A stretch of 64,000 bases of DNA from Imbricaverruca yamaguchii (GCA_034440575.1 JAOTOL010001569.1:1266001-1330000), one strand, 5' to 3'. Counted from the first letter of the stretch, positions 25,660 through 38,800 are shown. A program made the numbers and translations. Notes: a model not told the origin generated them from the letters alone.

Positions 25660-28600
25660 TTGTAAGCGAAATAAACAATGGTCGTATTTTTTCCCGAGCA
25701 CCAAATTGCACTATCATCTGCAAAAAGTGAATATGATATATTTGAAGGCATGCCATCGAAAAGATCATTAATGATAATGTTAAATAGTACTGGTGAAAGA
25801 CAGCTTCCCTGTGGTAGGCCGTTCTGGAGAAATGGAGATCGGAAATGGCTGACCGGCACCTGATGCTGAATTGTCGAAAACCAGATAAAAACTCTACTAA
25901 ATAATGAGCTAAATGTCATTTTATACCGAGTTGTTGAATTTTGAATAGTAAGGCGGGTTTCAAAACCATATCGTATGCCTTGCTTATATCTAAAAATACT
26001 GCAACTGTGTGTTTATGTTTTTTTTTGGTAACCTAGGCGAATGTCAGTTTCTAGTCGAATTAGATGATCTATTGTGCTGCGTCCTCGTCGAAAACCACAT
26101 TGAAATGGAGATAGTAGAGTAATTTGTTTCCAGGTGCCAGGTCACCTTTTAGTAACTATTCGTTCAAAAGGTTTTCCTCAACAACTGGGGAGTGCAACTG
26201 GTCGAAAATTATTTGTGTTACTATGATCTTTACCGGGTTTTGGAATGGAGATGATGATAGTTTTTTTCCATGTTTCAGGAGATATGTAATTTGACCATAA
26301 TGAGTTCAATGTGTCTAAGATGCATTGTTTGGTGTTATCAGATAAATGTCGAAAGAAATAATAATGTAATTTGTGAGGCCCTACTAAAGTGCTCCCGGCG
26401 GAAGAAATGGCATTCTCCAGTTCAGAAAGATGAAAAGAAACATTGTAGTGCTCAGTATTGTTGGAATTAAAGAGGTCGAGGTTGATGTGAAAAGTGTTTT
26501 GTGCATTTTCTAAGAAATGTGGACAGTAGTTCTCATCGGAGCTATTGTGGGCTATTGTATCAGCTATGGTATTTACTATGGTCTGTGGGTCTGTAATGGT
26601 GAGATTGCGTATTTTGAAGGCCGTAGAGATTTAAAAGGGGAGCGTCCGGACAAACGTCGGATTATTTACCATATTGTAAAGGTGTTTGAAAAGTGAGCTG
26701 CTGTAAATATTAGGACCATGAAGGCGCTTCGCATTGCGGATGATGCGGCGGGTTCTCGCACGTTCACGGCTGCCGGTGATTAAATTTTCTTGATCGGGAT
26801 GTCGTAAATACTTCCGAAATGCTCTTTTTCTCACTGCAATGACTTTGGAAATTTCTTCACACCACCATGGTACTGGTTTCCTTTTTGTTAATGGTTTTGT
26901 AAGTGGAATAGTTGTGGAGGCTGCTTCGAAAAGCGTATTTGTAAACAAGGTGATGTTTTCGACGGGAGAAATGTGCGGGTTGTTTTGAGTATAGGATAGT
27001 TTCTGAAATTTGGTCCAATCTGCTTTCGAAATTTTCCAGCGTGGGATAAAACTGGGTGTGGTATCACCCGCAGTCGGAAATGTTGGCGTTAACTTGATTG
27101 GATAATGATCACTATCGTGAATATCGGTGTCTACCGTCCAATCAAAATCGTTGGCTAGAACCGGAGAACAAATCGGTAAATTTATTGCAGTTTCTGTGTT
27201 GTGTCCGAGATGAAAAAAAAGTTGGCTCTCCAGTGTTCAGCAATACCAAATTGTGTATGTCTAAAAAAATGTTGAATAATGCTGCCACGAGTATTTGGCT
27301 CTGCACGTTTTTTATCCCACGCTGGACAATGGGCGTTGAAATCGCCAAGTAAAATGAACGGGTGTTTGAAATGTGCTACGAGGTTGTCTAATTGTGTCAA
27401 TATGTTTCTGACGTCTGTAGAAGGTGGAATATATAAAGAACATACATCTATGTCTTTACCATGAATACGCCAGGTACACGGTACGGCTCGTAATGGAGAA
27501 TTCAGTGGAAGTTGTGTATGTGTGTAATCGTTGTTGATGTAAAGGGCTGTACCTCCACTCCGGTGGAGTCCAAGGACGTTATCATGGCGGTACAGTTAAT
27601 AATTGCAAATGTTGAAATTGTACTGATCGGTGGGCAAAAACCATGTTTCTTGAAGCGCGATGAGAATTGGAGTTAAGATGTTTAAAAAATGTTCATTTCG
27701 GCCCATTTAGAGATTAAGCTGCGGCAATTCCATTGCAGAAGTGTGGACATTGGAAATAAAAGTTTTAATGTTTGTATGCACCTTTCGGTGCTTGTCGGAG
27801 CCAGGAGTGCAGCTCCGGTTGGCATGTGGGTTGGGTGCAATCCGCGCCAGCGGACCCACCCGAGCCATCCGGCCGACCGGTAGCCTTGACAAGGTCACGG
27901 CGGCCGGCCACTGCCGCGAGGGATGTACGCCTGCTGGGTTGAGTCGGTCGGGTCACGTAGTCGCCGGCCGACGCCGGACAGGTCGGGCTCGGCCGGCGGC
28001 CCACCGAAGTGGAACGCATTTCCCCTGCAGCCGAATGGCTGCGGTTTCTGGAATTTCTTGATGAAGTTGTTTGGAACTGCGAAGCTGGAGTCGTCTTTAT
28101 GTTGGGAGCACTGTTTTTTGTTTTCTGTGTGGTCAGCGGTGTCAGTTTCTTGAGTGGAACTAAATGAAACTAAAGTAGAACTAGTGATGATGCGACGTGT
28201 GGGTGGAGCAACAGTGGCAGCCAGGGCATACGTTTTGCTTGACGGGGTGGTGGCCTCGACTGACCGACAGGCCTGGGGGTACGACACACCAGTCGTGGCC
28301 TCGACAGCGCAGACCTCCTTCTCCTTGCGCCAAACTTGACAGAAGGGTGATGTGGTTAGGTGGTCGGATGTGTGACAGTTGAGGAATTGGGCAAGATTGG
28401 AGCAGGTGGAGTCAGGATGAGGTGGCTCACCACACTTTGGACAGCTGGCTGTTTGACGACAATTTTTACTGCCATGCCCAAAGCGCTAGCATTTGAAGCG
28501 GCGGAGAGGATTTGGGATAAATACACGGATTTGGTAGTGAAGGTATCCGGCGATGAGGGTTTTGGGAAGAGTGGTAGAATTAAAGGTAAGGACAAGGAGG

Positions 28601-29271
28601 CTCGTGTCTCGTTTCTGGCCGTCTTTAAAGGAAGTGATGCGGCGGACGTGGGTCACCACCTCCGGCCTGAGCTCCGCCTGAATGTCTTCCTCGGGCATAA
28701 AGCGGAGCTCTGGCGCGAAGACGGTGCCCTTGGAGGTGTTGCGGTTTGAATGGAGAGTGACGGTTACGGATTTCCCACAAAATGTGGTGGTACGGAGGAG
28801 GGCTTTGGTCTGGGCTCGGGTTTGGGTCTTGATAACGAGGGTTCCGTTGGCTGGGGCTTCAATGTCGGGATTGGCTAAGGAACAGATGCCAAGGAGCTGT
28901 TTAGTCGGCCAGAAAACGTTGACACGACGAAAGGAGACGGATTCCTCGACAGGCTTGACTACAACGTACGAGCCAGCACTGTCGAGGTAGGGTTCGGTGG
29001 GTTGGATGGGTTCATGTGGAGAGGGTGTGGTCTGGTTCGAGCAAGGGTCAGCGGCGAGAAGAGTGATGGTCTGGTCTGGATTACTAGGCGAGGTCGTGGT
29101 CTTGGGACGGGCAGGGGTCGGCGAGGAGCAAAGGGCTTCCATGGCGTCGTCCAAAGTGATATTTCTGCGCGGGTCATCGTCGGGTTGGCTAAGTGAGGGA
29201 GCATCAGGGGCCAAGTCCGGGATCGAGCGATTATAGCCAATTATTCCTAACTGGGAAGCAAATCGGCTCAT
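25660..29271 (-). pseudogene. I/R1-type LINE segment A: gag, endonuclease, partial reverse transcriptase
   Basis: ORF1 runs from 29,271 with a gag-like body (ITLDDAMEALCSS, VSFRRVNVFWPTKQLLG, TTFCGKSVTVTLHS). It then enters CCHC zinc knuckles (RRFKC, a TAG stop, then RFGHGSKNC and CPKCGEPPHPDSTC); the stop interrupts the first knuckle. The endonuclease follows at about 27,760-27,000 with ILLGDFNAHCPAWD and an intact SDHYPIK. The reverse transcriptase part (26,948-25,660) has PVPWWCEEI, NGLPQGSCLSPVLFNII and the catalytic FADDSAIW. The RT then breaks off where segment B begins. Frame changes occur throughout. The RNase H domain is missing from this segment. Confidence 0.8.
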
Positions 29272-29299
29272 GTACGTCCGACGCCATGCGGGGATGGCT

Positions 29300-30905
29300 A
29301 TTTACGTGTTTCCTACGAGTGTTTCGCGGTCATGTATTGCAAGTTGATGTGAACGTTGGTGGTGCCTAGAGAGCTCCTGCTAGTTCTGTGGCATACAGAT
29401 ATTCAAATAGCAATTGAATGAGTTCTGCGTGTTTGTCACCGAGAAGCGATGGAAGCGATAGGGTGATGCCCTCTCTCTCTGGCAGAAGGCCTTAAGTGGT
29501 TGTCTCTGAGAGCTAAAGCTACTGCAGTCTAGCAGGATGTGGCCTGTGCTTAACGTGGTGTTGCAGGTGTCGCAGTGAGTTGTTGTGTGTTGGTCATTCT
29601 CTAATCGAGGCTGTGTTAGTTTTGTGCAACCGGTTCTAAGTCTAGTGAGGATGACCTCTTTCTGTCGGTGAGACTGATTTGATGTGTTCCATGTGCCTAT
29701 GGTTGGTTTTATTGCGTGGGCGTGGTTGGATTTGTGTTGTGTTGAGTTGTGTTGTGTCCATGTGTTCTGTTGGTGTTGGCGAATGCGATGTTGTAGGAGT
29801 GCTTTGCAATCGTCTACCGAATATTCCACGCTGGAGTGTTCGATGCTAAGTCTTGCTTTGCGAGCCGGTCTGCTTCTTCGTTACCTGGGATGTTGGCGTG
29901 GCTCGGAATCCAGAGGAAGGAAAAGTTCACGTTTACGTTATGGGCCACGATTTGTTGGATTCGATCAATGATGTGATGAGGAGAGTCGTGGGTGTTGGTA
30001 ATTGACTGTAGGACGGATTTGGAGTCTGAGCCAATTACTACGTTTCTGACTTTTCGCTTAATGAGAATGAAAATAGCGGCCAGAATGGCCATTGCTTCAG
30101 CAGAGTAGATAGAGAAGTTATCCGGTAGACGTTTGGAAATCTGAGGCCTGGTCCAGTGATGCCGATGCCTACCTTAGCCTGGTGTTTCGACCCATCCGTG
30201 AATATGAGTGATTTGTGATTGTTGTCATCGGCGAACTTGTGAAAGAAGCCTAGAATCTCCGGCGATGTGATAGTGGCTTTCTTCTCCGAGAGCAAGTACT
30301 CGACCTTTGGTTGACTGAAAGTCCAGAAGGGCCTAATGGGCGGTCGAGCTGCAGTGGATGGCATTGTAAGGTTAAGATCTGAGAGAGCCGTGGCAATTTG
30401 AATGCTATATGGTGGAAGTTTGCGCGCAAATCGGCTCTTGTCGTATCTGCCTGGCATGAAGCAGCGCTGTGCCGGATGATTTTGAATGGATTTGATTTTG
30501 ATGTGGTAACGGCACAGGTGTTGTGTCCTCCTGTGGTGGAGTGATGGTGTGTTTGAGTCTACTAGAAGACTAGCTATCGGTGTAGCGCTAAGGGCGCCTG
30601 TGGCTGCTCTGATGCAGCTGTTTTGGATGACTTCTAATTTTTTACTCTGACTTTCTGAAATTGTGGAAAAAAAATGGTGCTGTTGTATTCTGGGTCGTAT
30701 GATTGATGTGTACAGTCGCAGAAGTGTTTTCCTGTCTCCGCCCCAGTCTGTGCCTGCGAGTGCACGTATTATGTTGACGCGTTTCGTGCTTCGCTTCGTG
30801 ATGTCGGTTATATGGGTGTTGAAACTGAGTTTTCCGTCTAAATGCACCCCTAAGAATTTGAAACTTTTCACCTGCTCGATGGCTTTCATAGCGGCAATTC
30901 ATGCA
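29300..30905 (-). pseudogene. I/R1-type LINE segment C: RT thumb, RNase H, C-terminal zinc region
   Basis: The minus-strand frame from 30,889 holds the end of a reverse transcriptase (FKFLGVHLDGKLSFNTHI, LLRLYTSIIRPRIQ). An RNase H domain follows, with LIFTDGSKHQAKVGIGI (DGS motif), then after a frame change VVIGSDSKSVLQSI and LWIPSHANIPGNEEADRLAK (SHxxIxGNExAD motif). A C-terminal region ends in CDTCNTTLSTGHILLDC, a CxxC-HxxxxC knuckle typical of I-clade elements. The upstream ORFs are absent, as in 5' truncation. Its 3' end lies only about 100 bases from the start of segment A's gag, with no poly-A or simple-repeat tail between. Confidence 0.8.
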
Positions 30906-31129
30906 TACTAGGACACACAGTATGTACCAGTTAAAACACTAAAGTTCGCAGCTATGTACAAGCAAATGCAAGCGAGTTAAGTATGCAGGTAAGTCGGCTT
31001 AGTGAAGTGGAAGGCTATTATGTCAGATGGCTACTGGACATAGAGCACTGGAGATGAGCGGAGAAACGATATGAATCGGACCTGGATACGTAGATCGCTA
31101 CACTGACATCTAGCGTCGAGAGGCCAAAC

Positions 31130-31600
31130 GAGAGCAAATATTACTATAATATGATACCTGGATATAATGCAAGATGTCCTGATGATCTCTAGCAGCTGTA
31201 ATGGTTTCATCGTGGTTTCCCGCTGCCGTAATGTATGCATAATGTGACAAGACAGTCTCTTTTGCTTGCTCCGCTCATGCAGTTCTTGGTATCCCTATGT
31301 GGAAATACCTTCAGAATATGATCTATGAATACATTTCAAGAGATACTGATGATCTGGAGCCGCTGCGATAATTCCATGATGGTTTCTCGCTGCCATTACG
31401 TATGCATATTGTGGTACAACAGGCTCCTTTACTTGCTGCCCTCATGCAGTTTTTGCATCCCCATGTGGAAATACCACCAGAATATGATCCCTGGATATAT
31501 GGGAAGAGGTGCTGAAGATCTGGAGCTACTGCGATTATTTATTTGCGCTTTCACGCTGCTCTGAGTCATATGTAATGCTGCAAAACCGTGCGGTTTCCAA
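31130..31600. repeat. Tandem satellite with unit about 166 bp, about 2.7 units
   Basis: The phrases ATATGATCCCTGGATATAT, TACTGATGATCTGGAGC, CATGCAGTTTTTGCATCC and CCATGTGGAAATACC recur in order with spacing of 164-167 bases. A further copy occurs at 31,970-32,195, and a diverged monomer near 35,128. Confidence 0.85.
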
Positions 31601-31969
31601 TGGGTGAATAAGTTGTATCACTGGGACTGTTCATGACGTCTTCAAAACGTTGCATCCATATCCAGTTGTATATTTGAGCAGTAAACATTGTAAAGAACGC
31701 TACGGCAGAAAGAAAAAGAATACAGTCTTTCTACGGATATGGTTCTTTACGCGCAATAATCCTCAAAACAAGATTATTGGACTGAAAATAAGCGCAGGAT
31801 TGCATTGATCAGGTAGGAAGTATCAGATTGATGATTGCATACATACGCCACTGATGTTTTCAGGGATTCACCGGTGAAGACGATATTGAGGTAAATATAA
31901 ATTTGCAGCTTCAGGTAATTTCTTAATTATTGGAAGGCTCATGGTGTGGCTACCATGCATATCATGAGT

Positions 31970-32195
31970 AACCCATGCAGTTCTTGGTATCCCCATGTGG
32001 AAATACCTTCAGAATATGATCTCTGAATTCATTTCAAGAGATACTGATGATCTGGAGCCCCTGCTATGATTTAATGATGGTTTCTTGCTGCCATAATGTA
32101 TGCATATTGTGGTACAACAGTCTCCTTTACTTGCTCCCTCCATGCAGTTTTTTGCATCCCCATGTGGAAATACCACCAGGATATGATCCTGGTGG
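31970..32195. repeat. Further copy of the 166-bp satellite
   Basis: It contains CATGCAGTTCTTGGTATCC, TACTGATGATCTGGAGCC and CATGTGGAAATACCACCAG in the same order as the array at 31.1-31.6 kb. About 370 bases without an obvious match separate them. Confidence 0.8.
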
Positions 32196-32224
32196 TATGA
32201 GGATATGAGGATATGGGTTTAGAA

Positions 32225-33356
32225 AAGGATGATCGTGTCACAAATCTCTCAGACTTTTTTTTAACTTTGCCACAGAACAATTTGACCAAGCATATCTTGA
32301 CTTTAGTAAGGCCTTTGTTAAGGTACCCCATAAACAGTTAATGATACAGCTTCAGGCCCATGGTATTGCGGGTAGCATCTTAAAATGGATGGAATTGTGG
32401 CTTTCAGGTAGACAGCAGAGTGATGCTAAATGGTACGAAGTCAGCATGGCAAAATGTTCTCAGTGGAGTCCCCCAGGGGTCAGTACTGGGGTCACTACTG
32501 TTCATTATATTTGTAAATAACATTGAAAGTGGCATAAGCAGTAAAGTTTTGAAATTTGTGGGTGATTTGAAGGTCTTTAGGCAATATCAGGTCAAAATGA
32601 GCATATCTTGTTGCAAAAAGACTTAGACAAACTTGTGAAGTGGTCAGAAGAATGGAAAATGAAATGTAATTTTTATAAGTGCAAAATCATGCATGTAGGT
32701 AAGCAGCATATGAAGTCTCCATACTTGATGGGTGGCCAAGTGCTATCAGTGACTCAACAGGAGAAGGATTTAGGTGTTATTCTAAACACAAAATTGGGGG
32801 CATCAGAACAAACCAAGGAAGCCAGGAAGAAGGCACTGAAAATGCTTGGGGCAGTAAATAGGAATGTATCACATGGAAGTGAGGAAGACATCAGGAAGCT
32901 TTACTGTGCATATGTCAGGCCACATTTGGAAAACTGCATCCAAGCTTGGTCTCCTAGCTATGAAAAGGATTGTTGTCTTTTAGAGAGGGTACAAAAAAGG
33001 GCTACAAAAATGGTTAAGGGCATAAGCAACCTGGCATATGAAGAAAGATTGAAGAAATTGAATAATTTGTCCATGGTCTGGAGAGGGTATGTCTTGGGGA
33101 AATGTTTGAATTGAACAGAAATGATGCAATTAGGGGTCATAAATTCAAAATTAAAGTTAACCACAGCAGAACAAGGTTAAGGCAGACTTTCTTCACCAAT
33201 ATGGTAGTAGAACACTGGAACCAGCTGCCAGAAAACATTGTTAGTAGCAGCACATTGAACATCTTTAAAAACGGTATAGACAATCATAAGAATAGAGGGC
33301 TTGCTTTTCAGTATTACAGGTAGGGCTGATTGACAGATTTGGTGGGCAACTGGTTC
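32225..33356 (+). pseudogene. CR1/L2-type LINE reverse transcriptase fragment
   Basis: Begins in the RT palm (YLDFSKAFVKVPHKQL), continues with VLSGVPQGSVLGSLLF, and then reaches VGDLKVF where the catalytic FADD box should be: this copy has lost the double Asp. The thumb and C-terminal part (CNFYKCKIMHVGK, QQEKDLGVILNTK, CAYVRPHLENCIQAWSP) matches the minus-strand copy at 12 kb closely. The last part reads FTNMVVEHWNQLPENIV. The 3' untranslated region is cut shortly after GGGCTGATTGACAGATTTGG, without the octamer tail seen in the next copy. Several frame changes make it non-functional. Confidence 0.85.
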
Positions 33357-33903
33357 AGAGGTTAAAAAAACGGCTACTCGGCCATGAACGTGGGTGACAG
33401 ATATATGAAAAATATCTCTGGTTGTGGTGACAACCTACTGTACCGTATTAGCACTGCATATGGATTGTATTTATCATCGAGCCACTTTTCCTATTAACAT
33501 ACCCAGTCAATTTGTATTTTCTAACCATACAGACATACATACTCATCTTGTTTCAGTGCATGTATCAGAAGCATACAGAAACAATTTAGTAGCTATGATC
33601 GAGGGGACAGGGGGGGGGGCTGAAGAAATTTATACCACTCATGGTAAAGTCCATAGGTTTTAACATGGCTGTGGTAAGCCTGTCACCTACGAACTGTCCT
33701 GTCGCAGTCCAAAGATTGAGGTTGACGCAACAGTTCCATTTTCCAGCGCAGTTTGTGGCGTGTGGCACGGCTCACATCACAGGTAACAAGATATGGCTGA
33801 CATCTAGTGAAAGCTCCAAATGTTGGCTATCCGTCTGGCACAATTTCATTGCAGTCGGGTCAACATGTTGCATGTGCATGTCACCCAGTACAATGTTTTT
33901 GCT

Positions 33904-34318
33904 TAGATATAGAAGGCTGAGAGGAGATCTCATCAAGGCTTTAAATTTGTCCATGGTCTGTAGAGGGGATATCTTGGGGAAATATTTGAATTTAACAGAA
34001 ATGATGCAATTAGAGGTCATAAATTCAAAATTAAAGTTAACCACAGCAGAACAAGGTTAAGACCAACTTTCTTCACCAACAGGGTAGTAGAACATTGGAA
34101 CCAGCTGCCAGAATCCATTGTCAGTAGCAGCACATTGAAAATCTTTAAAAACAGCATAGACAATCATTATAAGAATAGAGGGTTTGATTTTCAGTATTAC
34201 AGGGAGGGCTGATTGACAGATTTGGTGGGCAACTGGTTGAGTGTACAGAGTGCAACCAAGAAGAGCCCTTGTGGTGCATAGTTGCTCTAGTCTTTTGTGT
34301 CTTTATGTCTTTATGTCT
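33904..34318 (+). mobile_element. CR1/L2-type LINE 3'-end fragment with octamer tail
   Basis: It starts in the C-terminal coding region (GCTTTAAATTTGTCCATGG) and carries the full 3' untranslated region (GGGCTGATTGACAGATTTGG, then a GAGCCCTTGTGG block). It ends in two TCTTTATG units. CR1-group LINEs end in short octamer repeats rather than poly-A, which this shows. Confidence 0.85.
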
Positions 34319-34319
34319 A

Positions 34320-35880
34320 ACCCCAAAGGTTTTACACCATACACACAGGACTGCATTTTGTCATTCTTTTTTTGAAACAATGGAATCTGAATCAAGTGGA
34401 TCAGGATCCTGGGCCACTTCTAACTACCTATAGAGTGACTGATTGTCACTATGGGCATGGATGATCAATTCTGGTCACAGTGCCCTAAATTCCACATAAC
34501 TAACTGATGGTCACTGACTTAAAGCCTAAACCAACCTAACCTGACCAAACGTAGCTCATTTGTTTGCTTTATGGAGGAAAATACATCTAAAATTTTATTT
34601 TTAACACCTTAAAGCACAAAGTTACCAGTGTCTAAGAACAATTCCACAATTTTTAAAAATAATTTTTTTCTTCAAAAGCAGCTCAGGTTAGGTTAGGCTG
34701 GGATAGGTTTCTTTTTTAATTCAGAGTTTTTTAAAGAATTATATTGACATTTTTCTAATGATTTTTTTCATCATTAATTTGATATCAGGTAGGTTAGGCT
34801 AGGTCAGGTTATGCTATGTTACATTATATATTTTAATTTTCAACATTTCTTTTGATGCTACTTATCTTACAGCCATATTTTAGCATTATTTTTTTACAAC
34901 CTGAAAAGTAAGCACTTGCACTGAATTAAATGTTGTCCCATCACCATAGCATCCTTGATAAATATGGCATTTACAGAAAGAAAACAAAACAAAAAATGTC
35001 CTTCAGGACAAATTTACCAAAGTAAGATGGAAATACTGTATTAAAACTGCCAAAAACCTGAATGGACACTGTGGACACATGCCTCCAGCACCCCTTTGTA
35101 TCCACCCCTGTCCCAGAATCAGTTGGAAGAGATACTGATGAACTGGAGCCACTGAGGTTGTTCTGTGACAGCTTCATGCTGCCCTACAGTAAAAGCTCCA
35201 ATTTTCTACTGGCATTCAGCTTTTGGTATCTTTGAATCAAAGTGAGTCATGCACCTACCTCACAGCAAGGGTTTGCTATGCCATGAAAACATTGCATCCG
35301 TATCTAGTTGTTATATTCAGCAGCCTGATTCCATATGCACTGCATTCTGTTACATTTAAAGTACAAGCATTGCTACCACAGGAAATGGAGAAGGTCCCCA
35401 GTCAACATGCTTCTCACATAATGCCACTAGGGATCCAGCCCCTAACATCTCTTAAACTACTGAAACTAAAAGAAACTAGAAGGTTGATATCTTTGGGGTC
35501 AGATGAGGTCACAATATCCCTCCATTCCACCCCAGCTGGCATTCCCAGGTGGTCCCAAATTGGTGACCATGCATATGTATGATTGCTGCACTGTGTGGCA
35601 CATACTGTGCATACTGTCTACAGTTGGCAGTGCAGGCTGTAAGTATGCTCATTGCCAGTGGTTATGTAATTATACAAATGTGTAAAAGGCTTATACATAT
35701 ACAACTATAGTGTCATAAGTGGTCTTGAGTGTGTGTCTTTAAGATGTAGGTGTTATTGCAGTTTAAGATAACCACAAAGCTTTTATACACATTTTACCCC
35801 CATAAAGAATACAAAGGTGTTATGTTTAACGATGTATGTTTAACGATTTAACGATGTAGGAAAAAATAATACAGAGGAAA
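34320..35880. other. AT-rich spacer with TTAGG-like motifs and one satellite monomer
   Basis: GGTTAGGTTAGGCTGG and AGGTTAGGCTAGGTCAGG lie at 34,688-34,815, with the reverse form AACCTAACC at 34,535. A 166-bp satellite monomer is recognisable near 35,128. No gene was identified. Confidence 0.5.
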
Positions 35881-35882
35881 CA

Positions 35883-38800
35883 ATGAAAGCCTATAGGGCT
35901 TTGATAGGTAGTTTAGCAGGAAGTAGGAAAAGAGGAGTGGTGACATCCATCCTCCCTATGGTCCATGCAAGCATGGAGTGGTATTCGAGGGCCATTGGGC
36001 TCAATACCAGGGTGGCCAACATTTGTAAGGAGCTTGGGGTGCAGTTCTTGGATTTGTGGGGGAGTTTTGGGGGAGGACGGAGATGTTTGCTTTAGATGGA
36101 TTACATCTGAGCAAGAGAGGAGTGGAATTGCTCAGCAATAGGTATGAGGAGGCTCTCAACAGGAAACAGGGAAACTAGGTAGGACATGGGGGATGTAGCT
36201 GATAAAGAGAGAAGCATAGCAAGCAATGGAAGGAATAATTTATCATGTTTTTATGTCAATGCCAGAAGTGTTAGGAACAAAATTGGGGAACTGCATGCAT
36301 ATATGTTGTCTGAACAGCTAGATTTGGTGTGCATAACAGAAGCATGGGTTAACGAAAGCATGTTTGGAGACAACTTGCAAGAATTTGAATTGACAGGCTC
36401 AACATGCATGCCTATCAAAGAGAGGCAAGGATAGGAGGTGGCATTCTCTTGTATGTTAGGCAAGTAATGAAATGTCATTCCATAGAGGATGGAGTACATA
36501 GTGCAGGAGTAGAATCTTTGTGGTTAGATATAATTCTGAAGAATGGAACAAAATTTAGGATTGGGGCATTCTATAGACCTCCAGACCAGAATGAAAACAC
36601 TGACAGGCTGATGCAGGAAGAGATAAGTAGGAGAGTACAGGAGAGAACTATTTTGTTGGGGGATTTCAACATAGCAGGATTGGGAAACAAAACAATAGGT
36701 GTAAGCAAATCAGAAAGATGTTTCATGGCTTGTTTTGAGGACAATTTCTTCTTTCAAATGATCACGAGCCTACAAGGAAAATAAAATATTAGATCTAGTG
36801 CTTACTAATGAGAAAATTTTGTGCAAAATGTTAACGTAGGAGAGACCTTCGGTAATAGTGATACAACATTATACGCTTCTCATTATATGTTGGAAGGGTA
36901 GCAACCAACAGAACATTGATTCCGAATTTTACAAAGGGAATTACAGTGAGTTCAGGAGCTTCCTAAGTGAATTAATTGGGAAGTCATATTGAATGGCTTA
37001 GATGCTTATGAAATGTGGACAATGATAAAAGATAAGCTATTTCAGGGTCAGGATAGGTTCATTCCCAGTAGGCAAATTAGATCAAACAGGGTTAAGCACC
37101 CTTCGTGGCTGACTAGGGAAGTTAAGCAATTACTGGACTCAAAGAAACAAGCATTCAAGAAACTAAAAGATACTAACTCTGGGTTAAACCTAGAATCATA
37201 TAGAATAGCTAGAAATAAAGTTAGGAGGTGTGTTAGAGCATCTAAAAGACTTGCTGAAATCAACTTTGCTCGAGAATGTTCAGCAGGTAATGCTAAAGAT
37301 TCTTTAGCTTCTATAAATTTAAGGCTAAAAAGTGTAGTGTAGGACCACTGGAGGTAGATGGGGAAATAGTGGTTGATGATTGCGACATTGTGGAATCCCT
37401 AAGCAAGCAATTCTCATCAGTCTTCACTAAAGATAATTCTGGTACAATAGGAACATCTGTAGGCCATGCCATGGCAGGTGATATGCTGGAGGATCTTACA
37501 ATAACTACAGAAGCCGTAGAGAAGCAGTTGCAGAATATAAACCTAATAAAGCTTCCGGACCAGATGAAATATATGCTAGGATCTTAGTAGAGTGTGCTAA
37601 AGCTTTAGCAACTCCCCTAGGTATCATTTTCAGGCGATCTATGGAGTATTCAGAAGTACCTGAAGATTGGAGAAATGCAAGTGTAGTACCAATTTTCAAA
37701 AAGGGAAATAGGAAGAGTGTAGGAAACTACAGGCCAGTCAGTTTGACCTCATTAGTTTGCAAAGTACTAGAAAAGCTGGTTAAACAGAATGTTCAGATTC
37801 ATCTTCGATAGGCACAACCTTTTAAGGGATACTCAACATGGATTTCGATCTCAAAGTGTTTAACTAACCTATTGGAGTTCATTGAGTATGTTACCAAAGA
37901 AGTAGACAATGAAAGCAGGATGGATGTTGTGTACTTGGACTTTAGCAAAGCTTTTGATAAAGTTCCACATGGAAGGTTAATTCATCAATTACAACAACAT
38001 GGGATTGTAGGAAAAGTTCTACATTGGATTGAAGCATGGTTGCAGGGAAGGAAACAAAGGGTAGTATTGAATGGATGTAAATCTGGTTGGAAAGATGTTC
38101 TGAGTGGAGTGCCACAGGGCTCTGTTCTAGGGCCCCTCCTCTTTATCATCTTTGTGAACAACATTGAAGTAGGGCTGAGGAATAGAGTGTTCAAATTTGC
38201 TGATGACATCAAGCTGGTAGGAGTGGCTAACAGCAGAGATCAATCTAGTAATATTCAACTAGATTTGGACGACCTAAAAGAGCGGGCTGATCAATGGCAG
38301 ATGACTTTCAACTATGATAAGTGTAAGGTTATGCATATAGGGTCTGCAGGCGAGACATTCAGTTATAAAATGGGAGGGAGGGAACTGGATGTTATTGAAG
38401 AGGAAAGGGACTTAGGTGTGTTGGTCTCAAAAGACCTTAAAGCAGAAAAAACAATGTATCTCAGCTAGAAATAGGGCACTCAGAATGCTGGGACTCATTA
38501 ATAGAAGTGTGAAATATAAGAGCAGGGAAGTCATGAAAAAGCTGTACTTAGCATATGTGCGGCCCCACTTGGAGTACTCTGTACAAGCATGGAGCCCCTA
38601 CCTAGAAAAGGATATAGATATGTTAGAAAGAGTCCAGCGCAAAGCCACTAGACTCGTCAGTGGATTAAGTAACTTAGAATATGGAGAAAGGCTTAATGCA
38701 TTAGATATGTACTCACTCAAGTATAGGAGATTAAGGGGAGACATGATTGAAATGTACAAAATTGTTAGAGGGCTAGTTCAGGTCAATTTGAATGATGCTC

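Noticed and set aside
27741..28339. Plus-strand GC-rich frames in the LINE block
   Set aside because: They are antisense shadows of the gag C-terminal region of LINE segment A.
34680..34820. Interstitial telomere
   Set aside because: TTAGG motifs are too few, irregular and mixed with TTAGGC and TCAGG to count as a telomere array.
35883..36178. Host lipase/esterase gene
   Set aside because: It directly precedes and shares strand with a LINE endonuclease and RT, and matches the esterase of CR1/L2 ORF1.
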